Shown in pieces: positions 32,487 through 39,754 of a stretch of DNA of 39,754 nt. Source of the stretch: Gemmataceae bacterium (lineage in GTDB: Bacteria > Planctomycetota > Planctomycetia > Gemmatales > Gemmataceae); NCBI GenBank assembly GCA_009692005.1, contig SHZZ01000034.1, positions 1-39,754 on the forward strand, in the 5' to 3' direction. The notes beneath the pieces were generated by a model. It was given only the letters and a program-made list of their open reading frames with translations. It ran no database searches and was not told where the DNA came from. Every line of letters begins with the position of its first letter. Positions within the stretch are counted from its first letter, which is position 1. A program made the position numbers and the translations under genes.

Positions 32487-33755
32487 TTAACTGCCGGGAT
32501 TTTCCCCGGCAGCCCCGCCAGCCTCGTGGGGTTTGGGCCTCCATACCACGGCTAGGCCAAAACCCGCAGACAACAAACCGATCGCCCCAAAATTCAATAG
32601 TAAACTAATCCCATGGCTGATGCCAAATGCCCTGCGAGCGGCGCGGACTTTTTCCTCCAACCCGGGTGTTGGGGGTTTTTCGCGCAGGAGTTCATCCACC
32701 AAGACCGTCCGGGCGCGGTAGGCCTGACGCACTTTGATTTCCATCGCCCAACCCATCAGCGCCAGCAGCCAGGCCGAGGCCACCAGGCGAAGAATCCAGC
32801 CAGGGCAACGGCAACCTGGATGCCTTTTCGCCTGGCCCATTAATACCAGCAAGACCAAAAACCCCAGGAAAACTTGGCCGAAATAGTAGAGGGGGAAAAT
32901 TTTATTGACCACCACTCCGGCCAGGCGGGAAGCCTGCTCCCGGGCCAAAGGGCCAGGCAAAGCTGCTGGCGCCGGCTGAGTAAACTCCCCAGGCAAGGGG
33001 AGCCAATAGGGCCGGTCGGGGGAAAGACTCAGAGCTTCAAACCAGGAAAACACCCCGGGGCCAATTACGAAAGTAAAGAACAAGCCACCTCCTATCCAGA
33101 GCGCCAATGGGGTGATTACCATCAAGCGTTCCATTGTTTCCCATAAGCAGGATTCTTTAACTTTACTTTCTGTTCCCGCCAGAATCCTTTTCAAGTTCCC
33201 AATATGCTTGATCCACACCAAGGCCGTGGCCAGAATGGCGAAACCGGCTAAAGCCAGGGAGCCCTCGCTACCGCTTTTCCAATACAAACCTGACTGAACC
33301 AGCGAAAGAATCATGGTGGCAGCCAGGGAACCAAGGGACACCATGCGCCAGCCAGCCACCAGCGACAGCCAGGTGAAAATGGCCAGGGTGAACGGGATGG
33401 GCATGAGGACGGCGACGGCGCCGGCGCCGGTAGCAACCCCTTTGCCTCCTTTGAAACCCAGAAACAGGGGGAACAAGTGACCAGTAAAAGCGGCCAGCCC
33501 GTAGAGGATGCCTGTAATGTCGCGGGTCTGTTCTGATGGATTGGTTAACCCGGCCCAGGCGGGAACCGCCCCTTTGAGAAAATCCAACAGAAAAACCACC
33601 AGGCCCCACTTGGCGCCCAAGACTCGGCCCACATTGGTGGCGCCTATGTTGCCGCTGCCTTCCTTCCTCAGGTCGACGCCCTTGGCTCGGCCCACGATCA
33701 ACCCAAAGGGGATCGACCCAATCAAGTACGATGCCAACAATCCCGGCCAGAACAT
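32487..33755 (-). CDS. plsY: PlsY glycerol-3-phosphate acyltransferase fused to a DUF4149-like domain
   Basis: This 422-residue protein has an N-terminal PlsY domain (about 1-196) carrying its three motifs: SGNIGATN (34-41), GHLFPLFLGFKGGKGVAT (92-109) and HIGNLKRILAGTE (184-196). PlsY moves an acyl group from acyl-phosphate to glycerol-3-phosphate as the first step of phospholipid synthesis. The second half (about 205-420) has four likely membrane segments and the DUF4149/TMEM205-like pattern ALWIGGGLFFTFVIGP, then NKIFPLYYFGQVFLG and a charged helix EKVRAARRAFGISHG. Normal PlsY is about 200 residues. The two parts share one uninterrupted frame, so this is a real fusion unless a sequencing error joins two genes. 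Confidence 0.92.
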   Translation of the reverse strand: MFWPGLLASYLIGSIPFGLIVGRAKGVDLRKEGSGNIGATNVGRVLGAKWGLVVFLLDFLKGAVPAWAGLTNPSEQTRDITGILYGLAAFTGHLFPLFLGFKGGKGVATGAGAVAVLMPIPFTLAIFTWLSLVAGWRMVSLGSLAATMILSLVQSGLYWKSGSEGSLALAGFAILATALVWIKHIGNLKRILAGTESKVKESCLWETMERLMVITPLALWIGGGLFFTFVIGPGVFSWFEALSLSPDRPYWLPLPGEFTQPAPAALPGPLAREQASRLAGVVVNKIFPLYYFGQVFLGFLVLLVLMGQAKRHPGCRCPGWILRLVASAWLLALMGWAMEIKVRQAYRARTVLVDELLREKPPTPGLEEKVRAARRAFGISHGISLLLNFGAIGLLSAGFGLAVVWRPKPHEAGGAAGENPGS

Positions 33756-34153
33756 AGCGCCTCCTAATTCACAGAAATCTTAGTGAGATTAATCCTTAAA
33801 AGGGGGATCCGATCTGGCTATTACTACTGTGGAACAGGCAAGCGGTGTGGACAAGTCTCCCAGGCAATCTGGCGAGCAGCCGGCTGTTTCTTGGCCATTG
33901 TAAAGGCCATAATTCCCCCAATGCGGTTGCTAAACAACCCTGCTGGGGCAGGTATTTGACTTCTTGGGCGGGGGCGGAAGCACCCGTTTGAAGATCAGGG
34001 TTTAAACCCGGCAGGCAAGGCCCCATTACCCAACTGCGAAATTAAACGAATAATTTCCATGGAAAAACCGATGAATTATGTTATCCTTCAGTCAGAAAGT
34101 TAAAGTTTGGCCGCCTTTTGACACCCACCGTTTGCTTGCCGAGGACCCTTCGA
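33756..34153. other. Divergent intergenic region between plsY-DUF4149 and a DUF1501 gene
   Basis: These 398 bases separate leftward plsY from a rightward DUF1501 gene and must hold both promoters. The part near 34030-34100 is AT-rich. I found no tRNA, no convincing promoter hexamers and no repeat. A 76-codon minus-strand ORF (33796-34026) has no recognisable features and is not called. GAGGA (34141-34145) is the ribosome-binding site of the next gene. Confidence 0.3.
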
Positions 34154-35533
34154 ATGTCCTTACCCATCGGTCGAACTTGCCAGGAATTTCAGCAATTGGC
34201 CATGTCCCGCAGGGGATTTATACACGCTGGTTCGCTCGGCATGGCCGGGTTAACTTTACCGGCGCTGCTTCAGCACGAAGCTCGCGCCACCTCCCTGGGC
34301 AAAAAGGTTAACCGGGAAACCTCGGTGATCATTTTGTGGATGCGCGGCGGACCCAGCCAGCACGATATGTGGGATCCCAAGCCCGACGCACCGGTGGAAG
34401 TGCGTGGTGAATTTAAAACTATTTCCACCAGCGTCCCGGGAATTCAAGTCACCGAACTTCTTCCCCTCACCGCCAAGATGATGCACAAGTGGTCGATCGT
34501 GCGCAGTTTGTCGCACCGGAAGGAAGATGGCGATGTTGGCCATTCCGCCGGCGACCAGATCTGCTTCACCGGGTACCCAAGCGGGCCCAGCCCCGATATG
34601 AATGTCATGCCAAGTTGCGGCGCCTATGCCGCCAAACAACTGCAACATCTGAACCCGGCCATGCCGGCTTATGTCATGGTGCCAAGAAATGTGCCCGGCA
34701 CCGGCAGCGCCTGGCTGGGAAAGACTTGCTCCGCCTTTGAAACCCAGGCCGACCCGGCGCAATCAGGGCCCTTCAAGATTCCCAATTTTTCTTTCGCCGA
34801 TGGCGTCACGCCTCAAAGGCTGGGGGAACGAACGGAATTGCTCACCCGCTTCAACAACCCCAAGTTGTCCGAAGGCCAGGAGAGTTTTAAGGAATTTCAA
34901 AATCAAGCTTTGGGAATCTTGTCGAGTGGCAAGGCCCGAGCAGCCTTCGATCTGGATGCCGAGCCACAATCTTTGCGCGAACGCTATGGTTTCATGCCGG
35001 CTTTCGACCCCATGGATCCGGAACGGTGCGGTTCACCCAATTGGGCCCAGCGGATGCTGCTTTCCCGTCGATTGGTGGAAGCGGGCGTGCGGCTGGTAAC
35101 GGTGGATTTGCGCTGGTGGGATTTTCACAAGCAAGGGTTCGATTCTCAACGGCGGGGCTTCTTGCCTCGTTGGGACCGCGCTTATTCCGCCTTTATTGAA
35201 GACCTGGAAGCTCGCGGGCTGCTCGAATCCACCCTGGTGGTGGCCTGGGGCGAGTTCGGCCGCACCCCAGTGGTCAATAAAAATGCTGGGCGCGATCATT
35301 GGCCGAGTGTCATGTCCGCGGCGCTGGCAGGCGGCGGAGTGGTGGGCGGACGCGTGGTGGGAAGTTCCGACGCCAAGGGAGCCTACCCCAAAGACAACCG
35401 CAAAATCCCCCATGATGTTTTGGCCACTATTTACCGCCATCTGGGCATGGACACCAAGGCGCATTACACCGACCCGACCGGTCGGCCTTTCCCTGTTCTG
35501 TCCTTGGGCGACCCCATTGACGAATTGTTTTAA
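34154..35533 (+). CDS. DUF1501 family secreted protein
   Basis: This 459-residue protein starts at the ATG at 34154, with GAGGA about 8 bases upstream; the frame to 34118 adds a poor leader. The N-terminus RTCQEFQQLAMSRRGFIHAG is typical of DUF1501 proteins with a Tat-like motif. Motifs are intact: MRGGPSQHDMWDPKP, WWDFHKQGF, VAWGEFGRTPVVNKNAGRDH, VGSSDAKGAYP and DPTGRPFP. It stands alone, without a DUF1549 partner nearby. Its stop overlaps the end of a decayed WD40 gene in convergent orientation. It is the fourth DUF1501 copy in the window. Confidence 0.92.
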   Translation: MSLPIGRTCQEFQQLAMSRRGFIHAGSLGMAGLTLPALLQHEARATSLGKKVNRETSVIILWMRGGPSQHDMWDPKPDAPVEVRGEFKTISTSVPGIQVTELLPLTAKMMHKWSIVRSLSHRKEDGDVGHSAGDQICFTGYPSGPSPDMNVMPSCGAYAAKQLQHLNPAMPAYVMVPRNVPGTGSAWLGKTCSAFETQADPAQSGPFKIPNFSFADGVTPQRLGERTELLTRFNNPKLSEGQESFKEFQNQALGILSSGKARAAFDLDAEPQSLRERYGFMPAFDPMDPERCGSPNWAQRMLLSRRLVEAGVRLVTVDLRWWDFHKQGFDSQRRGFLPRWDRAYSAFIEDLEARGLLESTLVVAWGEFGRTPVVNKNAGRDHWPSVMSAALAGGGVVGGRVVGSSDAKGAYPKDNRKIPHDVLATIYRHLGMDTKAHYTDPTGRPFPVLSLGDPIDELF

Positions 35534-35920
35534 TCTGCAGCGCCCGCACGCAAGATCGAAACGATTTGAATATCCTGCAAGTTCCACAGGATGACATTTC
35601 CTAAACAGGCCCCAACGGCCCGGAATTTTCCATCCGGGCTGGCTTTTATCTGGCTGATATTCTCCCGCAATCCCCACAGGCGCGAAAGCAACTCTGCCTT
35701 GGCGGCGTTCCACACCAGCGCCGTGTCGCAACCCATGTCCGGTTTAGAAGCGGGCGCCATCGGGTGCGACCTCGGCCAGGCGCATAGGTTTCTGTGGCGA
35801 CTGCGCTGGCCAGACTTTTTTCCCGCTTTTCCCATCCAGGCAAATGATCATTCCGTGCGTCTGGGCGCAGAGGGCTGATTGGCCGCACCAGTTTTGCCGG
35901 GCAAGGCGCCTCAGCCGACC
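35530..35920 (-). pseudogene. Decayed C-terminal fragment of a WD40-repeat protein
   Basis: The minus strand first reads HGMIICLDGKSGKKVW and then LAEVAPDGARF before a stop near 35747. WD40-like sequence resumes in another frame as GCDTALVWNAAKAE, IKASPDGKFRAVGACLG and NVILWNLQDIQIVS, ending at the TAA at 35530-35532. The SPDG and LVWN/ILWNL patterns mark two repeat units joined by a frameshift, and no start or N-terminal part is present. Upstream the frame is closed by a TAG near 35925. I read it as the 3' remnant of a WD40 gene. The stop overlaps the end of the convergent DUF1501 gene. From 35921 to 35961 I see nothing. Confidence 0.6.
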
Positions 35921-35961
35921 GCTCTACAATTTTAGAATCCGTTCCTAATCCTGAGTGGCCT

Positions 35962-36918
35962 TTAGAAGTCCGAAATCACCTCGCCACCAGCGCGAGTGCC
36001 CATCCTTTCCCAGGTGATGGGGCTCATGTTTTCTGAAATGAAGCGAACCGAGCCATCGCCCATAAGGAAATTCACACCACCCATGTGGCGGCTGGTGTAG
36101 TCGTCCGGGTGAAACTCGCCGGTGGGGGATGGCCGGTTGGGCAAGTGGGCTTTTTCGCCCGTGGCAGGGTTGTTGACTCCGGTGTGGCCGAGGATCAGCA
36201 CGGCGGAGCTTTCCTCATCGCCATCGTGGGGAACCGTGATTCCGGGAATGGCGCCCACCCAGGTGCAAACCCCGGGAACGCCCTCGGCGGGATTGGCGGA
36301 GCGGGAACTTCTTTCACCAACGAACAGAGTGTTGCTCAAGCCATCAGAAACTTCGGCGATGCGGATGCCGCGGTTGCGAATGAACATGCCATCGCCCTTG
36401 CCCGCGTCGATAATGGAGATTTCTTCCCGGCCGAACATCCCGACATAGTTGGCCTTGGCGACATCAATACCGCCATAGCGAAAGGTGGAAGTTCCTTCGT
36501 AATCCAAGGGGCACAGATAAGCTTTGACTTGGGTAGTGCGAAAGGCGCGGACAGCAGCAGAGTTGGAATTCACCGCAAGGTTGGGTGAGTTGAAATCGAC
36601 TGTTTTGGCCAGAGCATCTTGTTCAAGGTAAGGGAGTAGCATGGCGGCCCAACCCCAGCCAGGGGCCGTGGGAGGATCACCGGGAAGGGACAATTGTGGG
36701 GATTCCCAGTACCCGGCGGGAAAAGCTTTGTGCGTGCTTTCGAAGTTCATTAATGCCAGGCCGATCTGTTTGAGGTTGTTGGTGCATTGAAGCTTGGCGG
36801 CAGCTTCGCGCACTTTTTGAACTGCAGGTAGAAGCAGTCCAATGAGAATGGCAATGATGGCAATCACGACGAGTAACTCGATAAGGGTAAAACCCTTAGC
36901 TCGTTGGGTGGAATCCAT
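35962..36918 (-). CDS. DUF1559 protein with prepilin-type N-terminus
   Basis: This 318-residue protein starts MDSTQRAKGFTLIELLVVIA, a type IV prepilin-like processing signal. QKVREAAAKLQCTNNLKQIG follows, then the family pattern IAEVSDGLSNTLFVGERSSR and the C-terminal signature HMGGVNFLMGDGSVRFI. GGAG precedes the ATG by about 8 bases. It is a paralogue of the gene at 21119-22108 but has no small lipoprotein partner. It is probably a surface pseudopilin-like protein of unknown role, transcribed from the promoter at 36973-37000. Confidence 0.93.
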   Translation of the reverse strand: MDSTQRAKGFTLIELLVVIAIIAILIGLLLPAVQKVREAAAKLQCTNNLKQIGLALMNFESTHKAFPAGYWESPQLSLPGDPPTAPGWGWAAMLLPYLEQDALAKTVDFNSPNLAVNSNSAAVRAFRTTQVKAYLCPLDYEGTSTFRYGGIDVAKANYVGMFGREEISIIDAGKGDGMFIRNRGIRIAEVSDGLSNTLFVGERSSRSANPAEGVPGVCTWVGAIPGITVPHDGDEESSAVLILGHTGVNNPATGEKAHLPNRPSPTGEFHPDDYTSRHMGGVNFLMGDGSVRFISENMSPITWERMGTRAGGEVISDF

Positions 36919-36972
36919 GGAAAGACTCCTGCAAGAAGAAAGAAAAAGACAGGTAAAACCTTGTTATACAGT

Positions 36973-37000
36973 ATTGTACTACTTTGTATTACCATGTCAA
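36973..37000 (-). promoter_or_regulatory. Sigma-70-type promoter of the DUF1559 gene
   Basis: On the minus strand TTGACA (37000-36995) is followed after 16 bases by TACAAT (36978-36973). This matches consensus at 6 of 6 and 5 of 6 positions, about 55 bases ahead of the ATG at 36918. It is the best promoter match I found in the window. Confidence 0.65.
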
Positions 37001-37027
37001 TTACTTTTTCCCGGGTGTAACTGTTTT

Positions 37028-37113
37028 TTTGCCCCCGGCGGGCTCAATCGGTTTTGAAGGGTAAGCTCCACTCTTAAGGTTTTCTTTTCGTTGGAGCCTC
37101 AGCCGGGGGCAAA
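37028..37113. repeat. Long inverted repeat between the DUF1559 gene and lpxK
   Basis: TTTGCCCCCGGC (37028-37039) is exactly inverted at 37102-37113 (GCCGGGGGCAAA). An inner GGCTC (37041-37045) pairs with GAGCC (37094-37098), leaving about 50 bases inside. No T-run follows on either strand, so it does not look like a simple terminator. It may be a small RNA, a leader structure or a mobile-repeat remnant. The rest of 36919-37298 has the DUF1559 promoter and no supported gene; a 71-codon minus ORF (37074-37289) is not called. Confidence 0.4.
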
Positions 37114-37298
37114 TTCCCCGGCAATTTCCCTGCAGCCACCCAGGTTGCAAAACACCATGCCAGGTTATGAATGGTCATTAACTTTCTCCCGCAAGGAGCG
37201 ACCGGAATTGACACCACCTTTCGCTTCAGAATATAAATTCCCATCCGGCAAACTTTAAGCCGCCAATCCCGGCGAACAAGCACCGGCATGGAAGCCTC

Positions 37299-38429
37299 TT
37301 GATCCCGAAAGGGGGATGGATCCCCTTGGTTTGCGTTCTTCTATCGACCGTCGTCAAAAGCGGACAAGGCCACAGCGGCTGGGCGCCCAGGCACCGGGAA
37401 ATTGCCTCGGGGAAAGCGCACGGCCTTGGCCCGGCTTCCTGCCGCTTTTTCCTCTGGACCGCCAGCCTGATCTATGGCCTGGGGGTCCGGCTTCGCAACT
37501 TCTTCTACCATTGCGGTCTCAAAAAATCTGTTTCTGTTGAACTGCCTGTCGTCTGTGTCGGCAACCTGACCACGGGCGGCACGGGGAAAACTCCTTGCGT
37601 GGAGTGGGTGGCGCGGCAGCTTCGCTCCCGCGGTTTGCGGGTGGCGCTCATCAGCCGGGGCTACGGCGGCACGGGCGGCGTCAATGATGAAGCCCTCGTT
37701 TTGGAAAACCACCTGGACGATGTTCCCCACTTGCAGGGAAGCAACCGCGCGGCCTTGTGCAAAACCGCCTTGGAGGAACTTGAATCGGAAGCGATTGTTC
37801 TTGACGATGGGTTTCAACATCGCCAACTGGCGCGGGACCTCGACCTGGTCTTGATCGACGCCAGCAACCCCTGGGGTTACGGGCACTTGCTGCCTCGGGG
37901 CTTGCTCAGGGAACCTGTATCGGGTTTGCGTCGGGCTCATGCAGTCATCATCACTCGCGCCGACCACCTGAATTCCAATGACCTGGCTTCTCTTAAATCG
38001 AGGATTCAAAAGCTGGCGCCAAAGGCCCTTATCGCCGAGGCTGTTCACCAGCCGGTGGAGTTGATCCGCTTCAACCAGCCGGCGCTTGCCTTGAAGGAAC
38101 TCGAGGGAAAGAGCGTTCTGGCGTTTTGCGGGCTCGGCAATCCAGAGGCGTTCTTCAAGAGTTTGCAACACCTCGGAGCGAATGTCGCACACACGCTGGA
38201 ATTTCCGGATCACCACCCTTACACACGCGAGGATATGGATGCCATTTCCCATAAGGCAAGGGAAAGCAATTCCCCCATCGACTGGATTGTCACCACGGAA
38301 AAGGATTTGGTGAAAATCCGCAGTGAAGCGCTGGAGGGTTGTCCCTTGCTGGCGCTAGGGATCTCGTTTGAGTTGCGTTCAGGCAAGGAAAGTCTGGAAA
38401 ACCTGCTGGCGAGAATCTGCCAGCGCTGA
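37299..38429 (+). CDS. lpxK: Tetraacyldisaccharide 4'-kinase
   Basis: This protein of up to 376 residues phosphorylates the lipid A precursor at the inner membrane. An N-terminal membrane-associated helix (FFLWTASLIYGLGVRLRNFF) precedes Walker A GNLTTGGTGKTPCVEW (88-103), SRGYGG (119-124) and DDGFQHRQLARDLDLVLID (169-187). The C-terminal half has the usual FCGLGNPEAFFKSL, FPDHHPYTREDMD and VTTEKDLVKI. The start is uncertain. The TTG at 37299 lacks a clear ribosome-binding site, while an in-frame TTG at 37326 follows AAAGGGGGA by about 10 bases. Homology with LpxK begins near residue 29. It heads an envelope cluster with the next two genes. Confidence 0.94.
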   Translation: MIPKGGWIPLVCVLLSTVVKSGQGHSGWAPRHREIASGKAHGLGPASCRFFLWTASLIYGLGVRLRNFFYHCGLKKSVSVELPVVCVGNLTTGGTGKTPCVEWVARQLRSRGLRVALISRGYGGTGGVNDEALVLENHLDDVPHLQGSNRAALCKTALEELESEAIVLDDGFQHRQLARDLDLVLIDASNPWGYGHLLPRGLLREPVSGLRRAHAVIITRADHLNSNDLASLKSRIQKLAPKALIAEAVHQPVELIRFNQPALALKELEGKSVLAFCGLGNPEAFFKSLQHLGANVAHTLEFPDHHPYTREDMDAISHKARESNSPIDWIVTTEKDLVKIRSEALEGCPLLALGISFELRSGKESLENLLARICQR

Positions 38430-38452
38430 CCCAAGGAAGGGAGTAGTTGATA

Positions 38453-39436
38453 ATGGAAGTGAAACCACGCCCCATGGCGCCATTTGATTTGCAAGGGCTG
38501 AAGACCTATGACCTGGCCTCGCGGCCGTCAAAGGTGTTTGCCGAGGATTTGGGGAAGCCGTTAAGCGCTGGCGCCAGCGTGAATGACTTGCTGGATTCCT
38601 TGCCAAAGCAATTGGCGGGCAAGAACCTCCGGCGTCTTCGCGACCACCTGGCCCGGGCCGCTGCAGAAGGCAACCCGGTTGCCATCGCTCTGGGCGGGCA
38701 TGTGATCAAAACCGGCTGCGCGCCCTATCTCATCGATTGGATTCACAAGGGCCTGGCCAGGTCGGTGTCGATGAATGGCTCGGCCGCCATTCATGATGTT
38801 GAACTCGCCCTGGAAGGAAAGACCAGCGAGGATGTCGGCGCGACTCTGCACGCGGGGCAGTTTGGCATGGCGCGGGAGACCGCGGATGTGTTCGCCCTGG
38901 CTGGGCGCATCGGCGCGGACGAGGGCATTGGCCTGGGCGCAGCCCTTGGCCGCGTGCTGCAAGACCTTTCTTGCAAACATCCGAAAGCCAGCCTGTTGCT
39001 CGCCGCGGCACAGGCGGAAATTCCCTGCACCGTGCATGTGGCGCTGGGAACCGACATTGTTCACATGCATCCGCATGTAAGCGGGGCGGCGCTGGGCGAA
39101 GCCAGCCACATCGATTTCCGCATCCTTTGCACAGTGGTAAGCGGCATGGCCAAGGGCATCTGGATGAACATCGGCAGCGCGGTCATTATGCCGGAAGTTT
39201 TTCTCAAAGCGGTCAGCGTCGTGAGGAATTTCGGCTACGACCTCGATGGCATGGTCACGGTCAATCTGGACAAGGAATCGCGCTACCGCAGCACGGTGAA
39301 TGTCTTGAACCGGCCTTCCTCGGAAGGGATCGAGTTGACCGGGCATCATGAAATCATGCTGCCTCTGTTGCATGCCTCCCTGGCGGGAGCGCTGGAAAAA
39401 TGCCAGCCGACACTGGTTGAAAGCCAGGCGGCCTAA
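38453..39436 (+). CDS. Conserved protein of unknown function in a lipid A/heptose cluster
   Basis: This 327-residue soluble protein starts at the ATG at 38453, 9 bases after GGGAG; a TTG at 38447 is less likely. Well-ordered motifs suggest an enzyme: ALGGHVIKTGCAPYLIDWI, SMNGSAAIHDVELALEGKTS, ATLHAGQFGMARETADVF, HVALGTDIVHMHPHVSGAAL, GEASHIDFRI and WMNIGSAVIMPEVFLKAV. The His-rich HMHPHVSG segment could bind metal. No signal peptide or membrane segment is seen. I recall similar uncharacterised proteins near heptose genes in other bacteria, and a distant likeness to the deoxyhypusine-synthase fold is possible but unproven. It lies between lpxK (23 bases) and the heptose kinase gene (15 bases), implying a role in LPS core or a linked sugar pathway. 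Confidence 0.8.
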   Translation: MEVKPRPMAPFDLQGLKTYDLASRPSKVFAEDLGKPLSAGASVNDLLDSLPKQLAGKNLRRLRDHLARAAAEGNPVAIALGGHVIKTGCAPYLIDWIHKGLARSVSMNGSAAIHDVELALEGKTSEDVGATLHAGQFGMARETADVFALAGRIGADEGIGLGAALGRVLQDLSCKHPKASLLLAAAQAEIPCTVHVALGTDIVHMHPHVSGAALGEASHIDFRILCTVVSGMAKGIWMNIGSAVIMPEVFLKAVSVVRNFGYDLDGMVTVNLDKESRYRSTVNVLNRPSSEGIELTGHHEIMLPLLHASLAGALEKCQPTLVESQAA

Positions 39437-39451
39437 AACCGGGAGGGAACC

Positions 39452-39754
39452 ATGTCAACGAAGAATCCGCATGAAATAGCCGACATGGCCCAGGCCGATA
39501 CGGGCGAACGCCTGGCGGCGCTGGTTCGCAATCTGGGCAGCCCGAGGATCCTGGTGCTTGGGGACCTCATGCTCGACCGCTATATCTGGGGCGATGCCGA
39601 GCGCATCAGCCAGGAAGCGCCGGTCATTTTGCTGCGAGCGGAAAAGAAGGAAGAGCGGCTGGGCGGGGCGGCAAGCGTGGCGAATATGCTGCGCACCCTG
39701 GGGGCGAGAGTGCGAGTGGCTGGCGTGGCCGGCAGCGACGCCGACGGCGCCCGC
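39452..39754 (+). CDS. hldE: Heptose-7-phosphate kinase (HldE/RfaE N-terminal domain), 5' part
   Basis: The first 101 residues of the gene are seen before the window ends. GGGAGGGA lies just upstream of the ATG at 39452. The ribokinase-like (PfkB) start is clear: ILVLGDLMLDRYIWGDAERI, then EAPVILLRAEKKEERLGGAA and VANMLRTLGARV. In this family the kinase phosphorylates D-glycero-D-manno-heptose 7-phosphate for the LPS inner core. Whether an adenylyltransferase domain follows (HldE) or it is a stand-alone kinase (HldA/RfaE1) cannot be seen. It is probably cotranscribed with lpxK and the unknown gene. Confidence 0.88.
   Translation, partial: MSTKNPHEIADMAQADTGERLAALVRNLGSPRILVLGDLMLDRYIWGDAERISQEAPVILLRAEKKEERLGGAASVANMLRTLGARVRVAGVAGSDADGAR

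Noticed and set aside
33796-34026. 76-codon minus-strand ORF between plsY and the DUF1501 gene
   Set aside because: No recognisable feature, no ribosome-binding site and no conserved pattern.
37074-37289. 71-codon minus-strand ORF upstream of lpxK
   Set aside because: Overlaps the long inverted repeat and has no domain or good start.
1-39754. CRISPR arrays, tRNA or rRNA genes and intact transposases
   Set aside because: No regularly spaced repeats, no tRNA-like cloverleaf and no transposase motifs were seen on either strand by eye.

Overview
The window looks like a chromosomal segment of a planctomycete (Planctomycetota, probably Gemmatales or Isosphaerales). The main reason is its set of lineage-typical families. 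There are four DUF1501 proteins, a DUF1549/DUF1553 protein with haem-type CxxCH motifs, two DUF1559 proteins with prepilin-like N-termini, several lipoproteins, and lipid A/heptose genes showing a Gram-negative outer membrane. This assignment is from protein families only; no rRNA or tRNA was seen.

Region 1 (1-8500) is an accessory heavy-metal efflux island. It starts after the 3' end of an unknown acidic-tailed gene. Five genes read leftward: a secreted His-rich protein, a CzcC/CusC-like outer-membrane factor, a CzcB/CusB-like adaptor, a CzcA/CusA-like RND pump and a His-containing lipoprotein. No regulator is present. The same short sequence words occur on both sides of the island, a possibly truncated ORF abuts its left edge, and its codon use looks more GC3-rich than the rest. 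All three suggest insertion by transfer.

Region 2 (8558-12344, rightward) holds a DUF1501 gene with a SUMF1/FGE-fold gene, a pseudogene with an out-of-frame internal deletion (leftward), and a cyclophilin-like lipoprotein. Region 3 (12378-16779, rightward) is a housekeeping block: SRP RNA (ffs), dnaX, ybaB/ebfC, recR and rpoN. dnaX carries a run of ten A's placed so that slippage in either direction gives a gamma-length product.

Region 4 (16776-27442, leftward) holds two cupins and a three-gene unit: an ABC sugar-binding lipoprotein, an AroE-like dehydrogenase with an altered substrate motif, and a DUF4432 epimerase-like protein. Further along are a small lipoprotein with DUF1559, an HtrA-type protease next to a divergent DUF1501, and a large secreted protein with HEAT-like and STN-like regions. 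Region 5 (27529-33755, leftward) has a DUF1549/1553-DUF1501 operon with a terminator, a Bax-inhibitor-1 family membrane protein, and a PlsY acyltransferase fused to a DUF4149-like domain.

Region 6 (34154-39754) has a fourth DUF1501 gene, a decayed WD40 fragment, and a second DUF1559 gene with a clear sigma-70-type promoter. It ends with a rightward envelope cluster: lpxK, a conserved unknown gene and the 5' end of a heptose-7-phosphate kinase gene (hldE/rfaE1), cut by the window edge. No CRISPR array, intact transposase, tRNA or rRNA was recognised. The strongest points for follow-up are the dnaX slippery run, the bordered efflux island, the PlsY-DUF4149 fusion, the AroE-like operon and the unknown gene between lpxK and hldE.
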